DNA of 64,000 nucleotides. It comes from Allacma fusca (lineage: Eukaryota > Arthropoda > Collembola > Symphypleona > Sminthuridae). Every line of letters begins with the position of its first letter. Positions within the stretch are counted from its first letter, which is position 1. This document shows positions 44,008 to 55,569 of this stretch, piece after piece. The notes below the pieces were generated by a model that made no database searches, had not been told where the DNA came from, and saw only the letters and a program-made list of their open reading frames with translations. A program made the translations under genes and the position numbers. The stretch is taken from assembly GCA_947179485.1 (NCBI GenBank), contig CAMXBY010000049.1, forward strand, positions 1 to 64,000, written 5' to 3'.

Positions 44008-45715
44008 TATGTAAGCATCAATGTCCGAAAATTAAAATGCGCTAACAATAAAATCTATCGCAAAGATTCATCGTAAGGACTTACAACTGCTCTTACCTTG
44101 AAGTAACTTGACAACAAGGTAAGGTCAAAATTGTTCTCTGCAGGATCTTCTTCATTTCAAACACAGAAGATTATTACCAAACTCGGAAACCCTTTAAATT
44201 TTCAATGTAAAAGTTCTAAATTTAGACTCATTTCATTATCTGGAGCCAGAGGTGACCATTCAATTTTCCACTACACTCACTACTCTAAAAACTTATTGAG
44301 GGTAAATGCCACTAGTTACCACTACACTACCACACAAGAATGATCTTTGACAAATACTCTATTAATACTGTATTTTATCGATAATCAAGACTACCACTAC
44401 ACTACTTTCCAGTAGAGTTTTACTTTGAGAGAGCACCTTTACACTACTCTACCACTACTCCCCGAAAGCTAAAAACTAGCGTTACTCTACACTACAACTA
44501 TCACACTACTCTACGCAGTAAAAAAGCCACACTATACAATGTACTACCTGTTCACTGAATAGCCGTGCAATTTAATCTCAGCCTAAAATCATATAATTTT
44601 AATATAAGCCTAAAAAGGCTCCTAATTTCTAAATATATGCTATAAATATGATTCCTAGCGAAAAAATCCCGTTTCATCGTATGCAAACACAGTTTATCCT
44701 CTGTCGATGAAGCTAGACGTTTATGCTAAATTAGAGGCGTGCAGGACCGATCTTTACAAGTATCAATTGTAGGTTCGGCATTTTGAAAAACTAGTTTATT
44801 GTTTTAGAAAACATTCACATGTGTGTATAACTCAAGTACATACATGAGAACGAGAACCACTGACTATACCTTATAAAAATGTTACAAGTTGACACAAGAA
44901 ATAATTACAATTGTCAATGGAGTGTCCGTTGCCATTATATGTACGGAATCTGCCATAATCTGGATTTGACTTGAATTTCAGAACTGTTAATTAACGGAGG
45001 ATTAAAGCACTAATAAATAGAGATCAATACTAAGATTTTGCTTTTGCAAGTTCAACTGCTGCTAAAAATGATCACAAAGTAAAATGTGCAATGCTCCAAT
45101 ACAAATACAAGATGTTACTACATATATCCATCCAGGCAATCGCGCAATAATACTTCGAGTATTGAAACTCGGTGTAACGGTGTAGTGTATAGAAAGTTAT
45201 GAAAAGACATAATCACACGTTCCATGTTTAAGTATAGTGCTTACTCGGGTAGCACTACTTTTATGGGACTTTGAGTATGCATGTAAACTACTTCTAAACT
45301 ACATCCAAACTATCGTCGGTTCCACTATTCTACACTACATTTTAGGAGCAATATGTGAACGGGCACTAGTAGTTACTACTATTTACTTGCCTGCTCATGT
45401 CTCCTTCGTCCTACACTACCAATAAATATTATTTTATTTCATTTTCAACAACTACTCTACTTTTTGCCACTATTCCACTACCACTACTAAAAAGTAGAGT
45501 AGTGTGGCCATCTCTGTCTGGAGCAAATAAATAAATCCTTCCCGAATTTTAACATTCCGTATTTTCGGAAAATTCTTGGAAATTAGTCAATGAATATTTT
45601 AGATACCATTAGCACAATAGCAATTATTACTACATTCCAAAAGCACAAAACGAAAGGAGGTTTCTCACAAAATAAAAACGATTTTTAAAAAAGTTCGGAG
45701 GATTGGGACTATAAT
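44008..45715. repeat. Dispersed repeat F, copy 2, split by hAT copy B
   Basis: Collinear with 4036-6215 once insertions are removed. It supplies the empty sites for the LINE at 4238 and the hAT at 4772. Confidence 0.6.
44247..45516. mobile_element. hAT-type non-autonomous element with ACTAC motif, copy B
   Basis: Starts CAGAGGTGACCATTC and ends GGCCATCTCTG, with a perfect 8-bp duplication TCTGGAGC (44239-44246, 45517-45524). Full-length relative of copy A at 17670. CACTAC and GTAGTG words fill both outer 250 bp. The repeat F paralogue near 4650 lacks the insertion. Confidence 0.93.
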
Positions 45716-46321
45716 ATGCACAATCACGATAATTTGAAAAAACGATTATAAATTAGCTGTAACTACGGGTTGTACAAGAACTTCAGATGGGTGGAGCTCA
45801 TAGCCATTCCATCGCTTTGGTCGGGTCAACTAACTCTGGTATACCCAACGTGAGGACAAAATGTCCTCACCGCCTGATTTTGTTAAAGTTTACCGTTTAA
45901 TTACCAACTTAATTAATTCAGGATTACAAAAAAATTTGTAATCGTTCCTCATCTATTTCTGAATTGATCCCCAACATGATAATGAATTTCGGTAGTTCCT
46001 ATAAGCCCCGAAAAATTCTGAAATAGAAGAACTTTTGCCGATATCCACCATTTACTATGTAAAGTAAATGTGCATAAACAAAGCATTGGGGCTCTTTACA
46101 TAATACTATATCTATGTACCAAGTTCGAATCTCGGCGGAGGTAAATTAGTCTTATGATTTTTTTTGTTAATTTTCATCGACAAAATTTACATTATGTTCT
46201 AGAAGACATAATTTGGCCCCCGCCGATTTACAGCCCAGGCGGGATTGATTGTCCAGGTCATAATTGGACTTCCCAATTTTCTGGGTTTAGAGTTGGACAA
46301 AGCTAAGTATGTGGGTAGAAG

Positions 46322-46814
46322 TAAGGTATGTCGATAGAAAATGTCCTGCAGTATTTGCCCGCCCAGCTGAAAATGCCCAAAATGCCTGCCCACATGCCCA
46401 ATTTTGGGCACATAGGTAGCTTTTGAAAATGCCCTAATTTTGGATATTTTCAGCAGGCCGAGGTGGGCTTTTGGGCATTTTCACGGCACCAAAATTGGAT
46501 CACTAATTTAGATTCAGAATATCCAAATGTATAGGAGCTCAGCGATATAATTTATCTATCCTATGAAAATAAATTTCAATTTATAGCATGACTGATATGC
46601 AGAATACAAATATATTCGGCCCTAATTACTAGAAAAAATGATTCGAGTAAAAACCAATGTACATCCTCCACACAGGTCCCCAAATATTGTTTGTTTAGTT
46701 TACATGTGTAGACTCAAATTACAATACATATACATTACAGTATATATATATATATATACATAAATATAATACAACATAATGTATATACAAAAAATTACTG
46801 TATGGGTGGGTTGT

Positions 46815-46851
<37 letters not shown>

Positions 46852-47231
46852 CACGTTTTCTCTTCAAATTACAACCCATACAGTAATTTTTGTATATATA
46901 TGTTATATTACATTTATATATATATATATAAAATATAATAAATAAATAATGTAAATAATAATATAATAATATGATAATATAAAAATATAATATATAATTT
47001 TATATTATATGTGCCTGGCAAGGCATTTTTGAACGCTTTTTCAAAATTGCAGACATTTTCAAGTCGACTGCCAAATTGTACCAATTGTAAAATTTTATTC
47101 CATTATTCTGCTCCAAAATGCCAAATTGTCCTCGAATGAAAATGTCCAAAATGCCCTTGACCAATATAACCTATTGTGCCGCCCTCGCTCTGAAATGAAA
47201 ATGCCGGGCATTTCCAAATCGACATACCCTA
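46322..47231. mobile_element. hAT-type non-autonomous element with TGCCC/GGGCA motif
   Basis: The ends TAAGGTATGTCGAT and ATCGACATACCCTA form the terminal inverted repeat. The flanks GGTAGAAG (46314-46321) and GGAAGAAG (47232-47239) match in 7 of 8 bases. AAAATGCCC and GGGCATTTT words fill both ends. The middle holds a long AT-rich palindrome at 46740-46920. Confidence 0.75.
46740..46920. repeat. TA microsatellite inside a long palindrome
   Basis: GTATATACAAAAAATTACTG followed by TATGGGT (46781-46808) is mirrored by ACCCATACAGTAATTTTTGT (46878-46898), with (TA)n runs inside and outside. It would form a large cruciform or hairpin. Confidence 0.85.
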
Positions 47232-47910
47232 GGAAGAAGTGACCGGCCACATCTTTGTCCATTCGATGATCAATTTAAAAACCAATTTTTCGGTTTTAAC
47301 CGAAATTCTGTGTCAAATAATTTCAACAAATTACTCCCTCTGTACTACCTATTAGCGTTGTCTACTAATGGTAGTCGAAAAATTTGATAGGAACCGATTT
47401 TCGGTTTTAACCGAAATTCGGTTAGTTTCATTTATACACATTATTTATAGGATATTTAATGCTTTGACAAACATTTGAGCATTTTTCCCGCTCGAAACTT
47501 TAAATAAGCGAGTATTAAAAATTTGACCTCATAAGGTAATATTTGGAGAGCCCCAGCGCCTATTCTTATAATGGGAACATTTTGTCCTCACGTTGGGCCC
47601 AGGCTCAATGGAATTTGTTGGGTATACCAGAGCTAAACCTTTCGAACCATGCACTGAAACAAGTAGTCTTCGAAAGGAACTATCCACAGGTGCATATTGG
47701 TTCCACATGAAAAAGTAAACTGGGGCTCCAAGTTACAATATATCAAAATGCAGGGGAACAAGTGAAAGGATAATTAATGTTTGGGGCACTTTTAAAGCGT
47801 CCATGGTACTCACACATTCCAACACTAGCCCTCACATAGGAACCTTGAGGTTTCCAGATGAAGCAGCAGCGGCTGACCTTTGTTACAGATGACACTTGAA
47901 TTTAGGTTAC

Positions 47911-48286
47911 TGTTGGGGCTGGTAATGCGGGACAAATTAAGTCGCTCGTTTTTTTCTTTTGATTTATTTTATTGTGCGCAAAACAAAATGCAGTGGAAGC
48001 AGAATTACCAGTGACACAACTAAAATCAATACATTCCAGGGGCTTTTTTCTCAGACTCACTTTATTATATACTAACAGAAAGTAACTCCAGAGTGCCGAC
48101 CTAGCAGTAACGCATCAACCATTCGTTCATACCATTCATTCATACCAAGAACAATAGAATGACCAATTTCGATATTCCTAAGCCGAGTCATTTCTAGGGT
48201 AGCGGAGTAACTTCTCTCGACTACTTTGCCCATTATAGATAATTACATATACTTACAACTTACTCTGAAATATGCAATTTCCAACA
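47911..48286 (-). mobile_element. Solo LTR, family L, copy 2
   Basis: Bounded by TGTTGG (47911) and CCAACA (48286), the usual 6-bp LTR terminal inverted repeat. On the minus strand it has AGTATATAATAAAG and then CACAATAAAATAAATC, fitting promoter and polyadenylation elements. Inverted relative to copy 1 at 35387. No convincing target duplication was found. Confidence 0.75.
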
Positions 48287-48898
48287 ATCTTAATACTCCA
48301 AACCAAAATGTGTTGGCACGTGAACTGTACCAACATTATTGAGTTATCTGGAAAAGAGAGGTCCAAATGTTAGACCAGAACCAAATTCAAAGATTAGTTC
48401 GAACAATTCCCGGAACTATAGTTCGCAATCAATGCAATGTTTCTTTGATATCTCTATTTCAAATACATGAAATTTAGTAGTTGTAATAAAAATTTTCTAA
48501 TATATGAGAATCAGAAGTTGTCTTTTGCATAAACTTGTTCTTTAAAACAAGAAATTCTTTAAAAATCGTAAATTACAATCAATCCAGTAAATCCAAGACC
48601 GACAGCTCAATGAGCGAAGCGATGGCCATCGTATGCGTTTCACATGCACTCTAAAAACTTCGGACTGGACTTAATCATGGCCGGTATGATTTTTAAATCC
48701 CAACAGGAAGAATATGCCCCATTTATCATGGCATTTGATCTTGCTATGCATATCAGTAAAAATTCAATCCCAACAGGAATAATATACTCTTGGATAGTTC
48801 AAGCATGCCTGGCGTAACTTGGAATTAATGCTGTAAGCATAGTTAAATTATAGATAATTGCAGGATTAAATTGTGATGGAAATACCCTTATACCAAAC
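48287..48898. other. Intergenic sequence with a diverged repeat
   Basis: 48395-48580 is a diverged copy of 43670-43860 (repeat arm). AATCCCAACAGGAATAAT-like blocks occur twice, at about 48697 and 48767. No gene recognised. Confidence 0.4.
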
Positions 48899-49243
48899 CT
48901 AACCGTGCAACAAAACATCTTGTATTTGAAAGCCATCGAGCATCATTTTAAACGGTTTCCCATGGTCAAAGTAAAGATAGGTATCTGATGCGAACACATC
49001 TGTATCAGCAGAAATTTGAGGTAAGAAATATCTAGTACCTAAGTAATTATATTCACAACATGTTTGGTATATGTATGTATATCTATACAACGGCACGATG
49101 TTGAATTTTATGAATAAAAACAAAATATTCACAGCCAAATTGTATATATATATTTGTATGATGCACATGCTGACGTCTACAGGAATGCCTCCACATAAAG
49201 TTACTTTAAAAGTGGGAGCAAATATTTTGAGAAATTTGAACAC
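48899..49243 (-). other. Possible exon(s) of an unrecognised gene
   Basis: The minus-strand frame ends FDHGKPFKMMLDGFQIQDV plus a short tail and stop, with a composition more like real protein than neighbouring frames. An acceptor-like sequence (CTGCTGATACAG) precedes this part near 49000, and a donor-like AAAG|TAACT lies near 49203. So two exons are conceivable. No domain was recognised. Confidence 0.2.
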
Positions 49244-49477
49244 AACGAGAGGATTACATATGTAATGGTACTAATCTAATAGTTAAGCACTTATCTAATA
49301 ATATTATTCATGCTGAAATATTGACAGGAAATGTTCAAGGTGATATAGTGTTTATATCTCGAATTGATTTGATTCCGTCTGACCGACATTACATTTACGC
49401 TCAAAAGTAGGCAGTTTCCTATCAGAGTGAGTTTTGTAATTCCTATTAATAAAAGTCAAGGGTAAATCTTTGGTCGT

Positions 49478-49690
49478 TTGGGAATATATTTACCATCTCC
49501 AGTTTTACACATGAGCAATTATATGTTGCAATTTGAAGAGCTACATAAGGAAAGAAAGTTAAGGTCAAAATTGTCGATGCTGCACATCAAGGCAAAACAC
49601 TTGATGGCAGAAATAAAATATTTACAACAACTGTTGCATTTAAGGAAATTTCAAAAAGATAAATTAACATTTGTATGTTACAGCCGCGAT
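49478..49690 (+). other. Possible coiled-coil-coding fragment
   Basis: The first roughly 66 residues of an open frame include FEELHKERKLRSKLSML and IKYLQQLLHLRK, with a leucine heptad pattern. It then runs into dispersed repeat R at 49690. It may be an exon of an unknown gene or chance. No splice partners identified. Confidence 0.2.
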
Positions 49691-49905
49691 CTACGGGTCA
49701 AACATGGGGCATGGGTCGGGTCTTGGTGGGAAGTTCCCAAGTGGGCTCAACCTCGATATTTTGTTTGAATTATTCTAATATTTCAAGTCTTAAATCTCAC
49801 AATCAGTATACTCATGCACATTCTAGCGTCTATGTAAGAGTAACCCAAACCTATGAGTATGAGTAATAATTATATCTGCTGAGCACGGCTTTCTACTGGT
49901 TCACT
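49688..49905 (-). repeat. Dispersed repeat R, copy 3
   Basis: Reverse complement of 8590-8785, including the outer block GTCTACGGGTCAAACAT that is missing from the 28935 copy. Confidence 0.65.
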
Positions 49906-50119
49906 TGATTCAATCTGCAACAAAAACGTTTTAAGCCTGAAAAGTGATTGACTAGAAATAACGCCGGCGGAAGATGATAGATGCAGTAATTGTACAACAC
50001 TAAGTACAAACTAGGATTGGTTTAAAATACTCTATTTTATGATTTCTAAGCGACTCTTCATGACTCCGTTAATGGCTTTTCAGCTTACTTTGATACCTAC
50101 CCAAATCCCTCCTATAAAT

Positions 50120-50735
50120 ACTGCAAATTCCACAAAATGCCTCAAAAAGTCATTCGGTTGTAATAACTAATGTACATAATAATCACGAGTATTGTGTTAA
50201 CGAATGTAGTTACTGTGCAATTTCGTGACAAGTGAATTTTTGATCAGTATCAAAATGTTCCCTTTTATATTATTATTTACTCCCACAAAATTATGGAAAA
50301 ATAGACCAAATTTTTTTGTCTTCTTGTAAAGACATGTTGAAGAATTAAATTTTACAATATTCTAGCCTTGCATCCAAATCATTTTATTTAATACACTTTG
50401 TTCAATTTAGTGAAACAGCATGCATATAATTTTGCTACCAATCAAAAATGTACAGATCATTTTGCCTCTTCGCCGACGATTTATACTGTATATCAGTTAA
50501 CTTTTTATTACAAATTGTACTTGCAATTGTACTTATCGGGGAAACTATATCCAATTATTTTGCAATTGCCTTATCAATTATAATAATTATAGTATTGCAT
50601 TATCAATTATAATAATTATAGTATTGCATTATCAATTATAATAATTATAGTATTGCATTATCAATTATAATAATTATATTATTGCAAGTGCAAGTTCGGT
50701 TATTCTCAATCTTTGCACCGAAAGAAGCTCTATTT
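50120..50735 (+). mobile_element. hAT TTGCAATTAC family, partial copy 3
   Basis: Matches 21040-21740 in order: ACAAAATGCCTCAA, CTCTTCGCCGACGATT, ACTTATCGG and the GTTATTCYCAAT end. In place of the 10-unit 25-bp array it has at most one unit. Instead a different module (29 bp) is tandemly amplified. Its right end abuts repeat C copy 2. Confidence 0.75.
50567..50690. repeat. 29-bp tandem array, about 4 units
   Basis: The anchor GTATTGCATTATCAATTA recurs at 50592, 50621 and 50650, each 29 bp apart, with partial units on both sides. The corresponding module in the element at 20751 is present once. Confidence 0.9.
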
Positions 50736-50737
50736 TT

Positions 50738-51560
50738 CGTTATCAAAATGTTAGATTGCTAAAGTGGTATCTTGAGCGAAAGTTAATGTTGGGTTGAGGA
50801 AATTGTCGTCATTGTGTTGTGTAACTTAATGCACATCAACCCAAAGGTTGACCGGAAGGACTTGTAAGTGTTTTTTCTTGTAAAGTTTCATAATTTACAA
50901 TTTTTGATAACTTACGATTTTACTATTTTTTAGAGAATATCAAAAGTTGTAACTTAAGAACCACGACTGAATTCATGACCAAAGACTTCCGAGAATAACC
51001 CCATTGCTTTGTAAAATTCTTGATTGAATTGAAATATTGTTTGACTTACCCGTTAACACTGATAAGAATAAAGCCGTCTTCCATTCCATGCTGTACAAAA
51101 GAATTTATTTTCATAAAATATGAAACTACTCCTTCCGTTGAAAGCACTTTGAACTGACTGAATTACAAAATTTTAAACATTGTTTATTGACAACAGAGTT
51201 GAACCCGATAATCATCAACAAACGGAACTTTCTACAAACAAAATTAATTCTAATACAATTGGTTGATGTCATCACTTTAAGTGGTGCGAACTAACAATGC
51301 ACAGGATGACTCCAAACTTGCTTTTCTAGCTCAAATAATGGAATCATTCCTAAAATAATTGATTTCTCCATTTGTAGCAACTATTATTACGGTAGAATTC
51401 GTGTCTTTTGTACTACCAGTTACCTATTAAATAGCTTATTTCTCCACAAAAGGCTCAAAAAATTAATTTTAGACGAATATTTGGATATGCATAAAATTAT
51501 TTAACAATCCATAAAAATCAATCTTTTCTTTACATTTTACATCCCACATAATCGCCCTGG
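50738..51560. repeat. Dispersed repeat C, copy 2 (uninterrupted)
   Basis: Collinear with 6538-7204 and 8126-8300. At about 51370 it reads CATTTGTAGCAACTATTATTACGG, the empty counterpart of the hAT insertion at 7205. Confidence 0.65.
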
Positions 51561-51579
51561 GTAAATGAAATCAAATTGT

Positions 51580-51800
51580 TTAAGATCTGTATGGGTATGG
51601 GTATGGGTCAGTGGTCTTCACGGGAACGGGTAAAACCCGGGTACATGGGAACGGGAACGGATACAGGAACGGGTACGGGAACAAATATTTTGTTCCCAAC
51701 CAATTTGGGTACAGGTTCAGGAACACACTCAAGTGGACCCGACCACTGGGAACAGGAACAGGAGTGGGAACAGGAACCAAGATTCCAAGAGGAACCTCAA
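51580..51800. repeat. GGGAACGGGTAC minisatellite-like stretch
   Basis: GGGTATGG, GGAACGGG, GGTACAGG and GGGAACAGG words alternate for about 200 bp. The region is open in several frames on both strands as a consequence. These frames (Gly/Thr-rich) are not genes. The vocabulary is similar to the ends of element D. Confidence 0.8.
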
Positions 51801-52369
51801 TTTTGGCCTCATACATAGTTGTATTTGACCAATTGCAGATCAATTTTTTAATTGACAGTCAATTACCGGAAACCAACTTAAAGCTTCATTATTTGAAGTT
51901 GGCAATTTTAAGTTGTAATATTTGTACAAATTGAAGTTGAATTGAAATTGACTTGAAGTTGATTTCAATTGAGTTGGGCAATTAAACGTGATATTAAATA
52001 CTTCTACTTAATACCAAAATAAAAATGTATAATGGGTAAAAATAAATTTCCCAAAGAAGCGTTTTAGACACCGCAAAGGATTTTTGCTTCAAAAACTTCA
52101 ATTTTTGTTCAAATTTCCGCCGAAAATGAATACCGTAAATAACAAATAAATTTTGTAGCTGAAATCATGCTTGTTTGTCAAAGGATTTATTTTTTGTGTT
52201 TAGGTGACTGCTTGAACCATCTTCTGAGTCTCCAGTAACAACTAAATCAACAATTTTCGACCTTTCCTCACTCATAACGAATAACGTTGATTGAACTTAT
52301 GAATTATTTTAACGTAGTATAGATTGTGTATGAGCTGGATTTCAGGAGCTTTGTGTTGTCAGCAGCGTG
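51801..52369. other. Intergenic sequence with GAAGTTGA/CAATTGA motif
   Basis: 51830-51990 repeats GAAGTTGA, GAAATTGA and TCAATT in both orientations, like the interior of 1083-2011. The rest is AT-rich with nothing recognised. Confidence 0.4.
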
Positions 52370-53310
52370 GCGCAGTATCTTTTGTTCATTAAAACTACGA
52401 GTGGATTCCCGCAATGTACTACAAAGCTTTTCCCAACGCGAATGTTTAATTCGTTCAGAAATTGTCAATTGATCAACTTCAACTGTCAACTGGGTCTGCT
52501 TTTTGAGAACGGCCACCCTTGATCGTCACTATTCCAGAAAACACTTTAATTTAGACCAGAAATGCATAATGTAGAGAAAACATTTTCCCAAAATAAAATT
52601 TCCCCAAAAACCAAATAGGAAGGTCAATAAACCGAGAAAACCCGAAATATTAAATAATAGCGTTACTACTTACAATATTGAAAATCGTACTCAGATTTAC
52701 TATCTAAGCATCTACTACACTGATGATTTTTTCCCGGGCCCTAAAATAAAAACTTCGTAAAAAATTACATGGTAAATTTTAAAATTTCACCATTTTGTTT
52801 GACTGCCGGCACTCCCAAATTCAGAGGTGTCCATCCTTCGAAGGATTTCCTTCAAAGAAGGCTTCTTTGAACGAATTAAGCGTTAGCTTTGGCAATTATG
52901 AAGGGAACGGAAGGAAGGCTGGAAAGGAAACGAAGGATGAACGAAGGCCTCAGCTCTTTGCAGAAATAATGGAATGTGAAGGAACATGTTAATTTTACAG
53001 CCTTCGACGCCGTTGGAACTTACAATCCCATCTACTATATTTTAAGCAAAATCCTTCCGTAACTAAAATTCATGTACGTAAGTACACCGTTACTCAACTG
53101 AAAAACATTATTCTGGCGGGTCTGCTTAATGTTATTCTAGAAACATTTATCTGACAATGGCAGAATCATACCCGGAGCATGTGAGCATTTTATTCCCTTC
53201 ACTGTACATATGTACATAATAATCTACAATAATTGTAATTAATTACAAAATAATTATTAGTTTTTCAGACGTAAGCTGTTGGAAGTTTAAAGCTCTTACG
53301 TTGTGACTTG
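52370..53310 (+). repeat. 941-bp direct duplication, left copy
   Basis: From GCGCAGTATCTTTTG (52370) to GTTGTGACTTG (53310). The right copy at 54629-55569 has exactly the same length, and all compared frames are identical at a constant offset of 2259. Between the copies lies only a truncated LINE. The left copy contains the left arm of fold-back H and the first part of the hAT at 55081. A minus-strand frame at 52304-52516 (start MAVLKKQTQLTVEVDQLTIS) is of unknown nature. Confidence 0.95.
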
Positions 53311-54628
53311 TATGTATGTATGTATGTATGTATGTTTATTGTGTTTTTGATAGGCTCATACACAAGTATACAATAGGTAATTATACATATTGCAGATTTG
53401 TAAGTTTACATTTTTCCTAAAATTATTCCCACCTTATAGATTTATGATTATAATATAGTATTTTGATTACTACGACGCATCATTCTAATACATTTCCGAT
53501 CATTTTGAAAATAGTTTGCACATTTCATAAAAGAAATCATAAACAGCATTTAACACTGAGGGCTCTCCTGAACACAGTAGCTCCTGAAACCCCTTTGCCT
53601 TATTTGAGTCATGCATATATCTACATAATATTCTAATTCTAAGTTGTGATAACTTAATACATTCTACGTATCGATGCATCCACGAATCCTTCCCGTCCCC
53701 ACATAGAGAACACTGATTTATACTTGTCACTACACCACAATAGTTCCTGCACCATATCGCTGATTTTTCTGCCTTGGCTAGCCTTAGATTAGCTATCAGC
53801 TTTTTCTTATATAATGGCAGATTTGTCGTTAGGTATTCGGGATAATTAGTGTTTCTCAGAAGGCATTTATAGTATGGTGTACTATTTGACTCAATAATGC
53901 GTTCTACATCTTCCATATACGATTTGGCAGTGGCTGCTTCAATTATTCCGTCGAAATTAGTTTTAACCCATTCCTTTGATAAATCCTCCAAAGGCATCTC
54001 GTAGCCTAAATCATGCAGTTCCTCCCTTATTTTAGCAACCCAATTCCATGCCGGTTTGTACATGCTACTTCTTTCTATTTTAATTAATCTATGTAATACT
54101 ATAGATGGGTATCGACCACTATCCATATTTAATATTTTGTAAAGGTAAAGCAATGACAGCTTTAATACTGTACATTTGATTTTGCATCTGCCTGCTTCAA
54201 CCCTAGTTGTGTGATTTGAGGTTTGGAACGGCAGCCCTAACACTCTCCTGAAAAAGGTGGTCTGTACAGTTTCGATTTCATCTGTTTGTCCCATTCCCCA
54301 TACTGCAGCGGAGTATAATAAATTGGACATACACATTGATTCAAATAGCCTGGATATTGACTTCCATGACCCACAATGTGACAGTTGTATGATTTTGAGT
54401 ACTTCGTGCATGGCCTGGTACGCTTTCCGTTTAAAATAACCAGCTGTAAGGCGAAAAGATCCACTTGAGTAAAAAGGTACCCTAAGATATACGTATTCAC
54501 TAACAATTTCTAATAGCGTATCCTTAAAGCAGAACACCGGAGGTTTTACTGATTTCCTGTTTGAAAATATCATTACCTTCGTTTTACTTGTGTTCACCTG
54601 CAGACAATTTAGTGCACAGTATTCCTCT
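53311..54628 (-). pseudogene. 5'-truncated LINE: reverse transcriptase C-terminus and 3' end
   Basis: The minus-strand frame (stop at 53500, LINE part from 54628) encodes LQVNTSKTKVMIFSNRKS, EYVYL and YSSGSF, followed by the post-RT region and the zinc knuckle CSLCGDGKDSWMHRYVEC. This corresponds to the C-terminal third of ORF2 in the intact LINE family type, though it is a different element. The 3' end (53311-53340) is a tail of CATA repeats (TATG on the plus strand). The frame is unbroken. The 5' truncation point coincides with the start of the right 941-bp copy, so the first residues of the apparent ORF (MNKRYCA) come from the duplicated flank. Confidence 0.9.
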
Positions 54629-55569
54629 GCGCAGTATCTTTTGTTCATTAAAACTACGAGTGGATTCCCGCAATGTACTACAAAGCTTTTCCCAACGCGA
54701 ATGTTTAATTCGTTCAGAAATTGTCAATTGATCAACTTCAACTGTCAACTGGGTCTGCTTTTTGAGAACGGCCACCCTTGATCGTCACTATTCCAGAAAA
54801 CACTTTAATTTAGACCAGAAATGCATAATGTAGAGAAAACATTTTCCCAAAATAAAATTTCCCCAAAAACCAAATAGGAAGGTCAATAAACCGAGAAAAC
54901 CCGAAATATTAAATAATAGCGTTACTACTTACAATATTGAAAATCGTACTCAGATTTACTATCTAAGCATCTACTACACTGATGATTTTTTCCCGGGCCC
55001 TAAAATAAAAACTTCGTAAAAAATTACATGGTAAATTTTAAAATTTCACCATTTTGTTTGACTGCCGGCACTCCCAAATTCAGAGGTGTCCATCCTTCGA
55101 AGGATTTCCTTCAAAGAAGGCTTCTTTGAACGAATTAAGCGTTAGCTTTGGCAATTATGAAGGGAACGGAAGGAAGGCTGGAAAGGAAACGAAGGATGAA
55201 CGAAGGCCTCAGCTCTTTGCAGAAATAATGGAATGTGAAGGAACATGTTAATTTTACAGCCTTCGACGCCGTTGGAACTTACAATCCCATCTACTATATT
55301 TTAAGCAAAATCCTTCCGTAACTAAAATTCATGTACGTAAGTACACCGTTACTCAACTGAAAAACATTATTCTGGCGGGTCTGCTTAATGTTATTCTAGA
55401 AACATTTATCTGACAATGGCAGAATCATACCCGGAGCATGTGAGCATTTTATTCCCTTCACTGTACATATGTACATAATAATCTACAATAATTGTAATTA
55501 ATTACAAAATAATTATTAGTTTTTCAGACGTAAGCTGTTGGAAGTTTAAAGCTCTTACGTTGTGACTTG
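54629..55569 (+). repeat. 941-bp direct duplication, right copy
   Basis: Identical in length and, as far as compared, sequence to 52370-53310. Here it runs on into the rest of the hAT at 55081-55803, whereas the left copy stops at the LINE tail. This gives the order expected of target sequence duplicated on both sides of an insertion. Confidence 0.95.

Larger units (their letters stand above)
45833..47633. mobile_element. TA-flanked element with nested hAT
   Basis: The left end ACTCTGGTATACCCAA pairs with TTGGGTATACCAGAGC ending at 47633, and TA flanks both (45831-45832, 47634-47635). A second inverted pair, CAACGTGAGGACAAAATGT and its complement, lies just inside both ends. TA duplication suggests a Tc1/mariner-type mobiliser. 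The middle is occupied by the hAT at 46322-47231. No transposase is recognised. Confidence 0.75.

Noticed and set aside
48600-48670. A region with GCGATGGCCATCG that could suggest a tRNA-like fold
   Set aside because: No cloverleaf arms or conserved tRNA B-box sequence could be assembled.
50560-50700. Regularly spaced repeats that might suggest a CRISPR array
   Set aside because: The units are directly adjacent with no unique spacers, and the genome is eukaryotic.
51576-51934. Gly/Thr-rich and Pro/Val-rich frames on both strands
   Set aside because: Explained by the GGGAACGGGTAC low-complexity stretch.
54584-54775. Short frame starting MAVLKKQTQ and ending in LINE-like residues
   Set aside because: It is a chimera across the junction of the 941-bp copy and the truncated LINE.
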